Below, piece after piece: positions 42,816 to 53,100 of a stretch of 64,000 nucleotides of DNA. Position 1 is the stretch's first letter; the number at the start of each line of letters is the position of its first letter. The stretch comes from Flavobacteriales bacterium (GTDB lineage Bacteria; Bacteroidota; Bacteroidia; Flavobacteriales_F; PHOS-HE28), in the NCBI GenBank assembly GCA_030584065.1, contig CP129489.1, positions 3,329,497 to 3,393,496 on the forward strand, in the 5' to 3' direction. The notes below the pieces were generated by a model that was not told where the DNA came from, made no database searches, and saw only the letters and a program-made list of their open reading frames with translations. The position numbers and the translations under genes are program-made.

Positions 42816-42969
42816 GCGTGGGGTGAAGATGCGGAAGACAGGCAAATCCGTGGCTTCGGACCCCCGGCGGGAAGGCTTCGCTCCGTGCCGCCGCTCCATG
42901 CCTGTGGATATTCACGGCGGCCTGTTGTTCGGCTCGTCACAGGGGGCGGGGCGGTAACGCTGGCACGGC

Positions 42970-42977
42970 TATCTTCG
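42970..42977 (+). promoter_or_regulatory. -7 box of the T9SS protein gene at 43023
   Basis: TATCTTCG, 45 bp before the ATG, giving a longer leader than most genes in this window. Confidence 0.4.
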
Positions 42978-43022
42978 CCGAGCGCTGCGCACCGGCAGTC
43001 GCTCCAAATCATCTCTACACGC

Positions 43023-44324
43023 ATGAAGCACCTGTACACTTTCACGGCAGCGGCCATCCTTCTCGCTGCCAGCGCCTCGGCGCAGCAAGCCAAGCATCCC
43101 GATGGACTCACCCCGGAATTGGAGCGCCTGAAGGCCGCCCCGCGCACCGCGGTGGTCAATCCTGGCCTTCGCGGCGGTGGTGGCCCGGCGAACGACGAAT
43201 GCTCCGGCGCCATCGTGATGACCGTTGGCACCAGCTGCGCTCCGGTCACCGCTACGCTGGCCGGCGCCACCGAGTCCCAGCCTGCGGCCGCCTGCAGCGG
43301 TTTCACTTCCGCTACGGCCAATGATGTGTGGTTTACCTTCACCGCCACCGGGGCCTCCACCATCATCAGCGTTACCGGAGGCGCAGGCACCACCGATCCC
43401 GACACCACCGGCATAGACCCCGTGCTCCAGGTCTTCACCGGCGGCTGCGATGCCCTCACTGCGGTCGGCTGTATCGATGCCACGCTCCCTGGCGGCACCA
43501 CCGAGGCCGCCCAGGTGGTGACCACGCCCGGCACAACCTACTACTACCGTGTCTATTACTGGGACTACGGCGTGACCCCGGAGAACTTCGAGATCACCAC
43601 CTGCGTGTACTCGCTGGTTGCACCCGACAATGATGATTGCGCCGGTGCGTTCCCCGTAACCGTTGATACCTGGTGCAACCTGACGCTTGCATCGGGCGTG
43701 GGTGCGACGCAATCCCTCCCGGCGATCGCCTGCGGCGGCTTCACGGGCAATGCCAACGATGATGTATGGTTCTCCTTCGTGGCAACTCAGACCACGATGA
43801 CCGTCGGTGCCGTGGGCTCGCCCAACCCGACCACCCCCAACCAGGGGTACGATGCCGTGCTGGAGGCTTTCGATGCCTGCGGCGGCACATCGCTGGGGTG
43901 CGCCGATGCAACCCTCAACGGGGAGGCTGAGTCGCTGGAACTCACCGGCCTCACGGTCGGCAACACCTATTATTTCCGGGTCTACCACTTCTTCACTGCC
44001 GGTGCCAATCCTTATACGGTAGGCGGCTGTGCGGTGGAGGGCGGAGGCATCAGCATCGGCCTGCCGGAGCTGGTTGCAGGACAGGAGTGGGTGGTATACC
44101 CCAATCCTGCCGCAGGCGTCGTGAACCTGAGCTACGGTGGCCGCACCGGCATGGGCGCCGTCGAGATCTTCGATATCGCCGGCCGCAAGGCATTCGAGCA
44201 GCGCGGCACCCTGTTGAAGGGCACCACGCAGGCAATCGACATCACGGCCCTGGCCACTGGCACCTACACCGTGCGCGTCACGGTGGATGGCCACCGCACG
44301 GAGCAGCGCTTCGTGGTGGAGTGA
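43023..44324 (+). CDS. T9SS-secreted protein with paired beta-sandwich modules
   Basis: A 433-residue exported protein. Signal peptide MKHLYTFTAAAILLAASASA is followed by two ~125-residue modules, each starting N(D)EC or NDDC-(A/S)GA and containing NDVWF(T/S)F(T/V)AT, a VLQVF/VLEAF strand and NTYYFRVYH (or TTYYYRVYY). These look like the PPC/CBM-like beta sandwiches common in Bacteroidota surface proteins. The T9SS domain starts WVVYPNPAAGVVNLSY and ends TYTVRVTVDG plus a short basic tail. It is the first of four related cargo genes on this strand. Binding rather than catalysis is likely. A palindromic terminator follows. Confidence 0.88.
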   Translation: MKHLYTFTAAAILLAASASAQQAKHPDGLTPELERLKAAPRTAVVNPGLRGGGGPANDECSGAIVMTVGTSCAPVTATLAGATESQPAAACSGFTSATANDVWFTFTATGASTIISVTGGAGTTDPDTTGIDPVLQVFTGGCDALTAVGCIDATLPGGTTEAAQVVTTPGTTYYYRVYYWDYGVTPENFEITTCVYSLVAPDNDDCAGAFPVTVDTWCNLTLASGVGATQSLPAIACGGFTGNANDDVWFSFVATQTTMTVGAVGSPNPTTPNQGYDAVLEAFDACGGTSLGCADATLNGEAESLELTGLTVGNTYYFRVYHFFTAGANPYTVGGCAVEGGGISIGLPELVAGQEWVVYPNPAAGVVNLSYGGRTGMGAVEIFDIAGRKAFEQRGTLLKGTTQAIDITALATGTYTVRVTVDGHRTEQRFVVE

Positions 44325-44336
44325 CCAGAAGCATTC

Positions 44337-44378
44337 AACGAGCGAGGGCCGTCTCACGTGAGACGGCCCTCGCTCGTT
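44337..44378. terminator. Bidirectional terminator, 42-bp perfect palindrome
   Basis: AACGAGCGAGGGCCGTCTCA and its exact inverted copy form a 21-bp stem with no loop bases required, between the T9SS gene stop (44324) and the convergent SDR stop (44390). T-runs flank it weakly on both strands. Confidence 0.8.
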
Positions 44379-44389
44379 TCCAAGCTCAT

Positions 44390-45175
44390 TCAAAGGCAGG
44401 CCGTACGGCCGCCATCCACCGGCAGGTTGATGCCGTTGATGTAGCCGCCTGATGGCCCGGCCAGGAATGCCACGGCGGCGGCGATCTCCTGCGGTTCCGC
44501 GAACCGGCGCAACGGGATCTCGGCTTCCATCTCTGCTGCGGCCGCCGCCTCGGAGATGCCCTGCTTCGCGGATTTGCCCCGGATGATGGCCGTGAGGCGC
44601 TCGGTGCGCGTCGCCCCGGGCAGCACATTGTTCACGGTGATGCCGTGGGGCCCCAGCTCATTGGCCATCGTCTTGCCCCAGTTGGCTACGGCTCCCCGGA
44701 CGGTGTTGCTGACGCCAAGGTTGTGCAGCGGCTGCTTGACACTGGTGCTGATGATGTTGATCAGCCGCCCATGACGCTGCTGCTTCATTCCGGGGACGAT
44801 GGCCAGTGCAACCGCCTGAAAGGCCATCAGGTGCTGCCTGAAGGCGGTCTCGAACCCCTCCAATCCGGCCTCGTGGGCAGGCCCAGGCGGAGGTCCACCG
44901 CTGTTGTTCACGACGATATGCACCGGCGCCTCGGCTGCCACTCTTTTCATCGCCTCGGACAGCGCCGCCGTGTCGAGCAGGTCGAGCACGAGGTAGCGAT
45001 GTGACGAACCGTTACTGGAAGGCAGCTCTGCCAACACCGACTCGAGCCGGTCGCGGTCACGTGCAACGGCGATGATCGATGCCCCCAGGGCCGCGAGTTC
45101 CAGGGCCACGGCACGGCCGATTCCCTGCGATGCGCCCAGGACCAGGGCCCGTTGGCCGGTGAGTTGGATGTCCAT
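44390..45175 (-). CDS. SDR-family oxidoreductase lacking the YxxxK pair
   Basis: A 261-residue Rossmann-fold protein. The cofactor motif is GASQGIGRA at residues ~13-21, NNSGG follows the fourth strand, and the Ser is in IISTSVKQP. Where classical SDRs have YxxxK, this reads VSNTVRGAVANWGKTMA (Ser and Arg in those positions), a variant known in a 'BKR-like' SDR subgroup. The end GGYINGINLPVDGG is normal. Related SDRs sit in kynurenine-pathway clusters of Bacteroidota as I recall, which would fit the HAAO, ACMSD, ALDH and RidA genes here. The start at 45175 follows a minus-strand CACCTTTG box four bases upstream. Confidence 0.85.
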   Translation of the reverse strand: MDIQLTGQRALVLGASQGIGRAVALELAALGASIIAVARDRDRLESVLAELPSSNGSSHRYLVLDLLDTAALSEAMKRVAAEAPVHIVVNNSGGPPPGPAHEAGLEGFETAFRQHLMAFQAVALAIVPGMKQQRHGRLINIISTSVKQPLHNLGVSNTVRGAVANWGKTMANELGPHGITVNNVLPGATRTERLTAIIRGKSAKQGISEAAAAAEMEAEIPLRRFAEPQEIAAAVAFLAGPSGGYINGINLPVDGGRTACL

Positions 45176-45256
45176 GCGCGCAAAGGTGGAGTTGAATCCG
45201 CTTGGAAAACCCATGGGCAATGGTTCACTTCGTGCCGTTAATCCAAACCAACACCC

Positions 45257-47884
45257 ATGAAAGGAATCTACCAGTTCTCGCTCAGCTTGTTCTGTGCGGT
45301 GGGGGTGGTCGGAAGCGTCAATGCCCAAGGCACGTTCTCCAACCCCTCCAAGGCCGCTTTCTCGAAGCTCTCGGTACAGCGCACCACCCCGGTTCCGGCC
45401 GTTCGTTGGCACCAGGATGCCGAGCAGGTGGCGAGCCTAGGAGGTGTGGCCAACGACCTCTGCGCCAACGCCACGGTGCTGACCGTGAACGCTGCCGGTG
45501 CCTGCCCGGGAGCCGCTGTGGGCGGCAACAACGGCGGTGCCGGGAATGACAACGGCACGCCCGGCTGCGATGTGACCGAGTCCGCCTTTGAGGATGTCTG
45601 GTACAGCTTCAACTCCGGGATCTATGCTTCGATCACCATGGACATCACGCCTGGCACGATCGAGGACATCGTCATCGAGGTGTTCGAGGGAAGCTGTGCT
45701 GGCTCGGTGATCGAGTGCGACCTGGGCGCGCTTTCCTACAACCTGGCCGTGACCCCTGGCACCAACTATGTGGTCCGCCTCGCCTCCAACAACGACTTCG
45801 GCTTCGGTGGCACCTTCGATATCTGCCTCACCGGGAACGGCGGCGGCGGCGGTTCCGCCAATGATGACTGCGCCGATGTGACCGCATCCCCGCTCGCCAT
45901 CGGATCGACCGTTACGTTCAATGGCGACAACACGGATGCGGTGCCCGGTGGCGATGGACTCCTCGATGTGGGAGGCGATACCACCACGGTCTGGCATGCC
46001 ATCACCATCACCGAGTGCGCCAACCTCACCGTTTCCTTCTGCGGCACCGCGGTGCCCGCCGCGAACAACTGGGCGGCCCTCTTCTCGAATTGCCCCGCTG
46101 ACGCGGAGTACATCCTGTTCAGCGATGGCAACTTCGACGATTGCGGCGACGATAACCTGACCCTGTTCTATAACGACGTGCCCGCAGGCACCTACTATGT
46201 GCCCGTGCGGGGCGAGCCCGCCACGGCCGGCCCCTACACCCTTGAGGTGTCGGCGGAGGCCTGTGCCACCGCTGGCGCCTATTGCGCTGCCGGTGCCACC
46301 AGCTCCAGCGCTTCCTTCGAGAAGATCAGCAACGTGAACGTTGCCGGGATCGACAACAGCTCCACCGCTGCCTCCGGGTATGAGGACTTCACCGCCGTAT
46401 CCGGGAGCATGACCGCCGGACAGGGTTACCCCATCACCGTCACCCTCAGCAACGGCTGGGAGAGCGATGAGGTGCGCGTTTGGATCGACTTCGACCAGAA
46501 CGACGCCTTCGATGCCGGCGAACTGGTCTTCACCTCGACGATCGGCGAAGGCCCGCATGCGGGGACCATCAATGTGCCCGCTGGAGCGCTGGCCGGCAGC
46601 ACCCGCATGCGCGTACGCCTGCACGACACGCATGACGGTTCGGAATACACGAACATTCCCAATGCCACGCCGTGCGGCACCTCCACCTACGGGCAGGTCG
46701 AGGATTACACGATCAGCATCTCCGGTGGTGGACCTGCGCCGGTCAACGACCTGTGCGGCAGCGTGACGGCCGTTCCGCTTGCCGTGGGCGGAAGCGTGGA
46801 ATTCACGGGCGACAACACCAACGCCACGAACACCGGCGACTTCGTGCCGGGTTCCGATTTCGATGACATGGACCCGACCGTGTGGCATGCCTTCACCACC
46901 ACGGAGTGCGCCAACGTCACCGTGTCGTACTGCGGCACCGACCCAGCGTTCGAGAACGTGTGGATCTTCCTCACGCAGGACTGCCCCGTAGGCGATAACT
47001 ACGTGATCGGCGCATGGGAGACCACCACCTGCGGCCCGAACGTGGTGGTGAACTACTTCGACCTGCCGGCCGGTACCTGGTATGTGCCGGTGATCATGGA
47101 CCTCGATGCCGCTCTCGGCGCCTATGAGATCACCGTCTCGGCCACGGCATGCGCTGAGCCCGGCCCCTACTGCGAAGCAGGCGCGACCAGCGTTCAGTTC
47201 GAGAAGATCGGCAACGTCACATTCGCCGACATCAACAACACCTCCACGTCCGCTGCGGGCTATGAGGACTTCACAGGCATCACGGGCTCCGTGGTGGCAG
47301 GCGTGACCTATCCCATCTCGGTGACCATCGCGGGTGGCTACGCCACCGATCAGGTACTGGCGTGGATCGACTGGGACCAGAGCAACACCTTCGAGGTGGG
47401 TGAACTGGTGCTCTCCTCCGCCAATGGTGCAGGTCCCCATACCGGCAGCGTGAGCGTCCCGCTCACCGCCCTCGCGGGCACCACCCGGATGCGCGTACGC
47501 CTGCACGATACCTACACCGGCCCCGACTATACCAATACGCCGAACAACACGCCGTGCGGGGAGTCCACCTTCGGTCAGGTGGAGGACTATACGATCGACA
47601 TGATCGGCATCATCACCGGTATGGAGTCCGCGCAGCAGAGCGGGTTCTCGGTGTTCCCGAACCCCAATGACGGAAACATGACCGTGCGCTGGAATGCCGC
47701 ATCGGGCCAGGCGCTGATCGAGATCATCGACGTGGCTGGTCGCATCGTGTTCAGCGAGCAGCGTGCCGTTAGCAGCGGCGCTGCCTTGCAGTTGGGCCTC
47801 GCCGGCACCATGGCTCCCGGTACGTACATGCTCCGCATGACGACGGACAAGGGCCGTGAGGAGCAGCGCATCGTGGTGCGCTGA
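45257..47884 (+). CDS. T9SS-secreted protein with GEVED domains
   Basis: An 875-residue exported protein. A signal peptide (1-23, ending VNA) precedes a PPC-like module (~65-190). Two copies of a pair then follow: a sandwich module (NDDCADVTASPLAIGSTVTF / NDLCGSVTAVPLAVGGSVEF) and a GEVED domain (GYEDFTAVSG... VWIDFDQNDAFDAGEL... GQVEDYTI; the second copy has WIDWDQSNTFEVGEL). The GEVED Asp-rich loops suggest Ca2+ binding. The T9SS domain begins FSVFPNPNDGNMTV. The sandwich module is shared with the next gene at 48035. A terminator follows. The likely role is adhesion or matrix, by analogy with GEVED proteins. Confidence 0.9.
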   Translation: MKGIYQFSLSLFCAVGVVGSVNAQGTFSNPSKAAFSKLSVQRTTPVPAVRWHQDAEQVASLGGVANDLCANATVLTVNAAGACPGAAVGGNNGGAGNDNGTPGCDVTESAFEDVWYSFNSGIYASITMDITPGTIEDIVIEVFEGSCAGSVIECDLGALSYNLAVTPGTNYVVRLASNNDFGFGGTFDICLTGNGGGGGSANDDCADVTASPLAIGSTVTFNGDNTDAVPGGDGLLDVGGDTTTVWHAITITECANLTVSFCGTAVPAANNWAALFSNCPADAEYILFSDGNFDDCGDDNLTLFYNDVPAGTYYVPVRGEPATAGPYTLEVSAEACATAGAYCAAGATSSSASFEKISNVNVAGIDNSSTAASGYEDFTAVSGSMTAGQGYPITVTLSNGWESDEVRVWIDFDQNDAFDAGELVFTSTIGEGPHAGTINVPAGALAGSTRMRVRLHDTHDGSEYTNIPNATPCGTSTYGQVEDYTISISGGGPAPVNDLCGSVTAVPLAVGGSVEFTGDNTNATNTGDFVPGSDFDDMDPTVWHAFTTTECANVTVSYCGTDPAFENVWIFLTQDCPVGDNYVIGAWETTTCGPNVVVNYFDLPAGTWYVPVIMDLDAALGAYEITVSATACAEPGPYCEAGATSVQFEKIGNVTFADINNTSTSAAGYEDFTGITGSVVAGVTYPISVTIAGGYATDQVLAWIDWDQSNTFEVGELVLSSANGAGPHTGSVSVPLTALAGTTRMRVRLHDTYTGPDYTNTPNNTPCGESTFGQVEDYTIDMIGIITGMESAQQSGFSVFPNPNDGNMTVRWNAASGQALIEIIDVAGRIVFSEQRAVSSGAALQLGLAGTMAPGTYMLRMTTDKGREEQRIVVR

Positions 47885-47903
47885 TCGGAATCGGTTCAGT
47901 GGG

Positions 47904-47937
47904 CGAGGGGCGGCACTGCGGTGCCGCCCCTCGTCGC
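47904..47937 (+). terminator. Intrinsic terminator after the GEVED protein gene
   Basis: Perfect 13-bp stem CGAGGGGCGGCAC / GTGCCGCCCCTCG with a TGCG tetraloop, followed by TCGCTTCC, 20 bases after the stop codon. Confidence 0.8.
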
Positions 47938-48034
47938 TTCCGGAGCTTCCCCTTCCCCATTGTGGATAAGTCGTTCACCTCGCGGGGCGGCAGGGGAGTG
48001 GGTCGCGTGAATTTTGCTCGCTGATTCCATCCCC

Positions 48035-50080
48035 ATGCGCGCTTCCATGACCCGTCCTGGATACTTGGCCCTGCTCCTCGCTCTGGCAGGGCCATTGCAT
48101 GCTCAAGTCAACGACTTCTGCGGCGATGTGACACCCGTGCCGCTGGCCGTCGGCGGGTCCGTCCAATTCACAGGGGATAACACCGGCGCCACGGTCGATG
48201 GGGATTTCGCGCCGGGCTCCACGCTTGGCGGCTTGGGTATCCCCAGCACCTGGCATGCCTTCACCGTGACCACCTGCGCCGACATCACCGTGGATTACTG
48301 CGGTACCGCGCCCGCCTTCACCGAGTTCTGGAATGTGCTGGCCACCACCTGCCCCGCCAGCAATGCCTACATCGCCACCCAGCAGTACGAGTACGTGACC
48401 TGCGGCGATGGCAACCCGACCATGCGCTTCCTGAATGTGCCGCCCGCGACCTATTACTTCCCGGTGTGGTATGATGCCGCGGGTGCCTCCGGCCCCTACA
48501 CCATCAATGTGAGCGCGGCGGCCTGCGGGTCCAGTGTTGCGCCCAACGACAACTGCGCGGATGCGCTGCCCGAGGTCCTTTCCCCGGGCGCTCAGCTGAG
48601 CTTCACCGGCGATAACACCTTCGCGACATCGACGGGGGATTTCGCCGCAGGCACTCCGTTCGCTGCAGCGCCGGTTGTGTGGCATGCTTTCACCCTCACC
48701 GAATGCACGCGGGTCACCGTGGCCTACTGCGGCCAGTCGCCGGCCTGGGGAAACACCTTGGGCGTGCTCACGCGCGATTGCCCCGGTTCCGACCTGGTGT
48801 ATTTCAGCACCGTGAACACCTCCGCCTGCGGCGATGGCAATTCGAGCTATACCTTCAACTCCCTGGCCGCCGGCACCTACTACATTCCGGTGCTGCTGAG
48901 CCCGGGCACCAACGCCATCGGCGCGTATGAGCTCACCGTTTCGGGTGAGGCCTGCCCGCCACCGACATCCTTCCAGGATAACTGCGCCAGTGTGCAGTAC
49001 CAGCCGCTGGCTGTCGGCGGCAGCATCACCTTTGAGGGCGATAATAGCAGCGCCACCGGTGCCGGTGACTTCCCCGAAGGCTCGCCTTTCAATGGCGCTC
49101 CCGTGGTGTGGCACGGCATCTCCACGGCCACCTGCACGCGGCTCACCATCGCCTACTGCGGACAGGACCCGGTCTGGGGCAACACCTTCGGGTTCCTGGC
49201 GCGCGATTGCCCGGCTTCGGACCTGGTGTTCTTCACGAACACCAACAGCACCGATTGCGTGGAGGGCAATGTCACCTACATCTATGCCAATCTTCCCGCC
49301 GGCGATTACCTGATCCCCGTGGTTCGGGACCCGGGCAACAATGCCATCGGCCCCTATACCATTCAGGTTTCGGCTGCCAGCTGTCCGGCTGTGCCCCCGG
49401 CGAACGACGCGTGCACCAATGCAACACCCGTGGTGCTCGACGCCCTGGCCACCCTGACCTTCACCGGCGACAATACCAATGCCACCAGTGGCGGTGATTT
49501 CGTGCCCGGCTCGCCCTTCGCGGCTGCACCGGTCACCTGGCATGCCTTCACCACGGAACAATGCGCCGATCTTCTAGTGGACTACTGCGGCCTGGCACCG
49601 GCCTGGACCAACACCTTGGGCATCCTCGCCACTGCCTGCCCCGGCGACGGCCTGGTTTATTTCACCACCACCACCAGCACCTGCACCGACGGCAACTCCA
49701 CCTACCTCTTCAACGACCTGCAGCCCGGCACCTACTACCTGCCCGTGCTGCGCGATGCGCTCAACGGCTCCTTCGGCCCATACAGTATCGCGGTAACCGC
49801 CGAGGATTGCCTGTTCCTGGGTGATGCTGAACCGGCGGCATTCGAGGGATTGGTCCTGTGGCCCAACCCGGCTGCCGATGAAGTGAATCTGACCGGCGTG
49901 CCCGTTGGAGCGCAGCTGCGCATCCTCGATGCCGCAGGCCGCATTGTCCTGGAGCAGCGCGTCATCCAGTCGGGGAAGCAGCGCATCAGCACCGCTGGTC
50001 GTCTTGCGCCCGGCAGCTACACCCTGCTCGTTCAGGCTGCGGCTGGTCAGCGGGCTTTCCGTCTCGTCCTGAACAGATAA
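48035..50080 (+). CDS. T9SS-secreted protein with four tandem sandwich modules
   Basis: About 681 residues. A signal peptide (LALLLALAGPLHAQ) is followed by four ~145-residue modules. Each begins N(D)xC, has FTGDNT/FEGDNS then a GDF.(P/A)G(S/T)PF loop, a WHAFT/WHGIS strand, a YCG.(A/D/S)P.W segment and ends PYTI or AYEL. The same module occurs twice in the upstream GEVED protein, so the two genes share parts. The T9SS domain starts LVLWPNPAADEVNL and ends with LVLNR. Start candidates are ATG 48035 and ATG 48047; the first gives a slightly longer signal. The next gene starts 41 bp after the stop, so the two may be co-transcribed. Confidence 0.87.
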   Translation: MRASMTRPGYLALLLALAGPLHAQVNDFCGDVTPVPLAVGGSVQFTGDNTGATVDGDFAPGSTLGGLGIPSTWHAFTVTTCADITVDYCGTAPAFTEFWNVLATTCPASNAYIATQQYEYVTCGDGNPTMRFLNVPPATYYFPVWYDAAGASGPYTINVSAAACGSSVAPNDNCADALPEVLSPGAQLSFTGDNTFATSTGDFAAGTPFAAAPVVWHAFTLTECTRVTVAYCGQSPAWGNTLGVLTRDCPGSDLVYFSTVNTSACGDGNSSYTFNSLAAGTYYIPVLLSPGTNAIGAYELTVSGEACPPPTSFQDNCASVQYQPLAVGGSITFEGDNSSATGAGDFPEGSPFNGAPVVWHGISTATCTRLTIAYCGQDPVWGNTFGFLARDCPASDLVFFTNTNSTDCVEGNVTYIYANLPAGDYLIPVVRDPGNNAIGPYTIQVSAASCPAVPPANDACTNATPVVLDALATLTFTGDNTNATSGGDFVPGSPFAAAPVTWHAFTTEQCADLLVDYCGLAPAWTNTLGILATACPGDGLVYFTTTTSTCTDGNSTYLFNDLQPGTYYLPVLRDALNGSFGPYSIAVTAEDCLFLGDAEPAAFEGLVLWPNPAADEVNLTGVPVGAQLRILDAAGRIVLEQRVIQSGKQRISTAGRLAPGSYTLLVQAAAGQRAFRLVLNR

Positions 50081-50121
50081 GCATCCGGCTTCGCCATCTT
50101 CCAATCACCGATTACCTGACC

Positions 50122-53100
50122 ATGAACGTTTCATTACTCAAGCACGTGGCCGTCGCCGCTTGCTTCGCCATCCCGAGCATCCTGCTCGCACAGCCCGCCA
50201 ATGACGATTGCGTCGGTGCAATTGAACTCTTCCCTGACGGAGCATGCACTCCGGTATCCGGTACCGTATCCGGTGCCACGCAGAGCACCCCGGGCACGGT
50301 GTCGTGCGATGGCTTCGGGGCGACCCCCGATGATGATGTCTGGTACCGGTTCACGGCCACGAACGCGGCCCATTCGATCCGCGTGGCCGGCAGCCCCTCC
50401 TTCGATGCCGTGATCCAGCTGCTCTCCGGCTCCTGCGACGGCACGCCCATCGTCTGCCGCGATGTGGTGAGCGCCGGCGGGGTTGAGGTCCTCAATGCCA
50501 CAGGGCTCATCGTGGGCACGGAGTACCTGATCCGCGTGTTCCATTGGGCGGCCACGCCCCCCGCCACGCCGGATTTCACCATCTGCATCGATGAGCCCGC
50601 AGTGCCGGCGAATGATGAATGCGCCGGTGCGGTGGAACTGGTTCCCGCGCCCGTATGCACGCCTGTGGCGGGCAATGTGGCCAATGCCACGCAATCGATC
50701 CCGGGAACCGTGCTGTGCGATGGCTTCAACGCCACACCGAATGATGATGTCTGGTACCGCTTCACAGCCACCAGCGATGCGCACACGATCACCGTGGCCG
50801 GCGGAGCAGCGTTCGATGCGGTCATCCAGCTCCGCTCCGGCGCCTGCGATGGAGCGCCCATCGTATGCCGCGATGTGGCCGCTACCGGCCAGCCCGAAGT
50901 GCTCAATGCCACCGGGCTCACCATCGGTGAGCAGTACCTGGTGCGGGTCTTCCACTGGGCCGCATCGGTTCCCGCCACCACCGCCTTCACCATCTGCCTC
51001 GAAGGGCCCGAGCCTGCCGTGTGCGAGGCGGATGCCAGCACCCTTTCGCCCAATCGCCCGGAGGTCTGCTTCGAGGATGGCCCGACGCTCATCGATGCAG
51101 CTTTTGATGTGCCGCCCACCGTGCCTGCGGGCTTCGAGGTGGTCCATGTGCTCACCGAGGGCCCGGGCCTCGTCATCCTGGCCACTTCGCCTGCTCCGGC
51201 GTTCACGGTGGATGCGCTCGGCAACTACACCATCCATACGCTGGTCTACGACCCCGCGACGCTCGACCTGGGCATTATCGAGCCGGGCGTCACCACCGGA
51301 TTCGATGTGAATGCACTGCTCCTGCAGGGGGGCGGCTCCATCTGCGGCAGCCTCGATGTGGTCGGCGCCGCGATTGCCGTCATCGTCTGCACGGAATGCG
51401 AAGCGGATGCGGGCACCCTTACGGCGGATGCGTCGACCGTGTGCCTCGATGCGGGTGCGGCCGATATCACGGCCACGCCTGATGGCAATGCGGTGGTGCC
51501 CCTCGGCTTCGAGGTGATCTATGTGCTTACGCAGGGCAACGACCTCGTCATCCAGCAGGTGGCCACCGATCCGGCCTTCACCGTTGCGGAGGCGGGTGAT
51601 TACACGGTGCATACCCTGGTCTACGACCCGGCCACCCTCGATCTCGGCATCGTGGAGCTCGGCGTCACCACCGGCGGGGAGGTGAACGCCCTGCTGGTCC
51701 AGGGCGGCGGTGCGATCTGCGGCAGCCTTGATGTCGCCGGGGCGGCCGTGACCGCGGAGGAATGCTTAGCCTGCGACGCGGATGCCGGCACCATCACTCC
51801 CGATGCGAGCAGCGTCTGCCTGGAGGGCGGCGCCGCGGACATCACAGCTACGCACGACGGCAATAGTGTAGTGCCCGATGGCTATCAGCAGGCCTATGTC
51901 CTCACCCAAGGTCCTGGCCTGGTGATCCTGGCGGCCGGCACCACCCCCGCGTTCCCCGTTACCGAGGCCGGCATCTATACCATCCATACGCTGGTCTATG
52001 ATCCCGCCACGCTCGACCTGGGCATCATCGAGTTCGGCGTTACCACGGGCTTCGACGTGAATGCGCTGCTCATCCAGGGCGGCGGCGCAATCTGCGCCAG
52101 CCTGGACGTGACCGGAGCGACCTTGGCTGTGGAGGAGTGCGTGGTGTGCGACGCTGATGCGGGCACCATCACGGCCGATCTGGCCCAGGTCTGCTTCGTG
52201 CCTGATGAGACGGTGATCAATGCCACCCCTAACGGCGATGCCGTGGTGCCCCCCGGTTTCGAGACGGTGTACGTGCTCACGCAAGGCGCCGGCCTGGTGA
52301 TCCTGGATGCAGGCGCGACCCCTGATTTCCTGGTTCCATCCGAGGGCGACTACACGATTCATACACTGGTGTACGATCCCGCCACGCTCGACCTGGGCAT
52401 CATCGAGTTCGGCGTCACCACCGGTTTCGATGTGAATGCGCTCCTCGTGCAGGGCGGCGGGGACATCTGCGCCAGCCTGGATGTAACCGGTGCGGCCTTT
52501 ACCGTTCAGGTCTGCATCGAGTGCGATGCCGAGGCCGGCACACTCACGGCGGTTGATTCCATCGTCTGCTTTGCCGACGGCATGGGCATGTTCGCAGCGA
52601 CGGCGAACGGTGATGCCGTGGTGCCTCCGGGCTTCGAGACCCTCTACGTCCTCACCGAGGGTACAGGGCTGGTGATCGTCGATGCCGCTGCCACGCCCGG
52701 CTTCATGGTCACGGCCACCGGCAACTACACGATCCATACGTTGGTGTACGATCCCGCCACGCTCGATCTGGGCATCATCGAGTTCGGTGTCACCACCGGG
52801 TTCGATGTGAATGCGCTCCTGGTACAGGGCGGCGGGGACATCTGCGCCAGCTTGGATGTAACTGGTGCCGCCTTCTCGGTTCAGGTCTGCTGCGAGGCCG
52901 ATGCCGGTACGCTCACCATCGATGAGACGCCCGTGTGCCTGATGATGGGCAGCGCCCAGGTGGGTGCGACCCCGAACGGCGATGCCGTGGTCCCCGATGG
53001 CTTCGAGACGGCTTACGCCATGACGCAGGGCGCGGGCCTCACCATCGTCGCCCTCAGCGGAGGTCCGGTCTTCACCGTGAGCGAGCCGGGCACCTATACC

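Noticed and set aside
45437..47506. 689-codon minus-strand open frame over the GEVED protein gene
   Set aside because: Antisense shadow with biased Gly/Val/His content; the sense frame has two GEVED domains and a T9SS domain.
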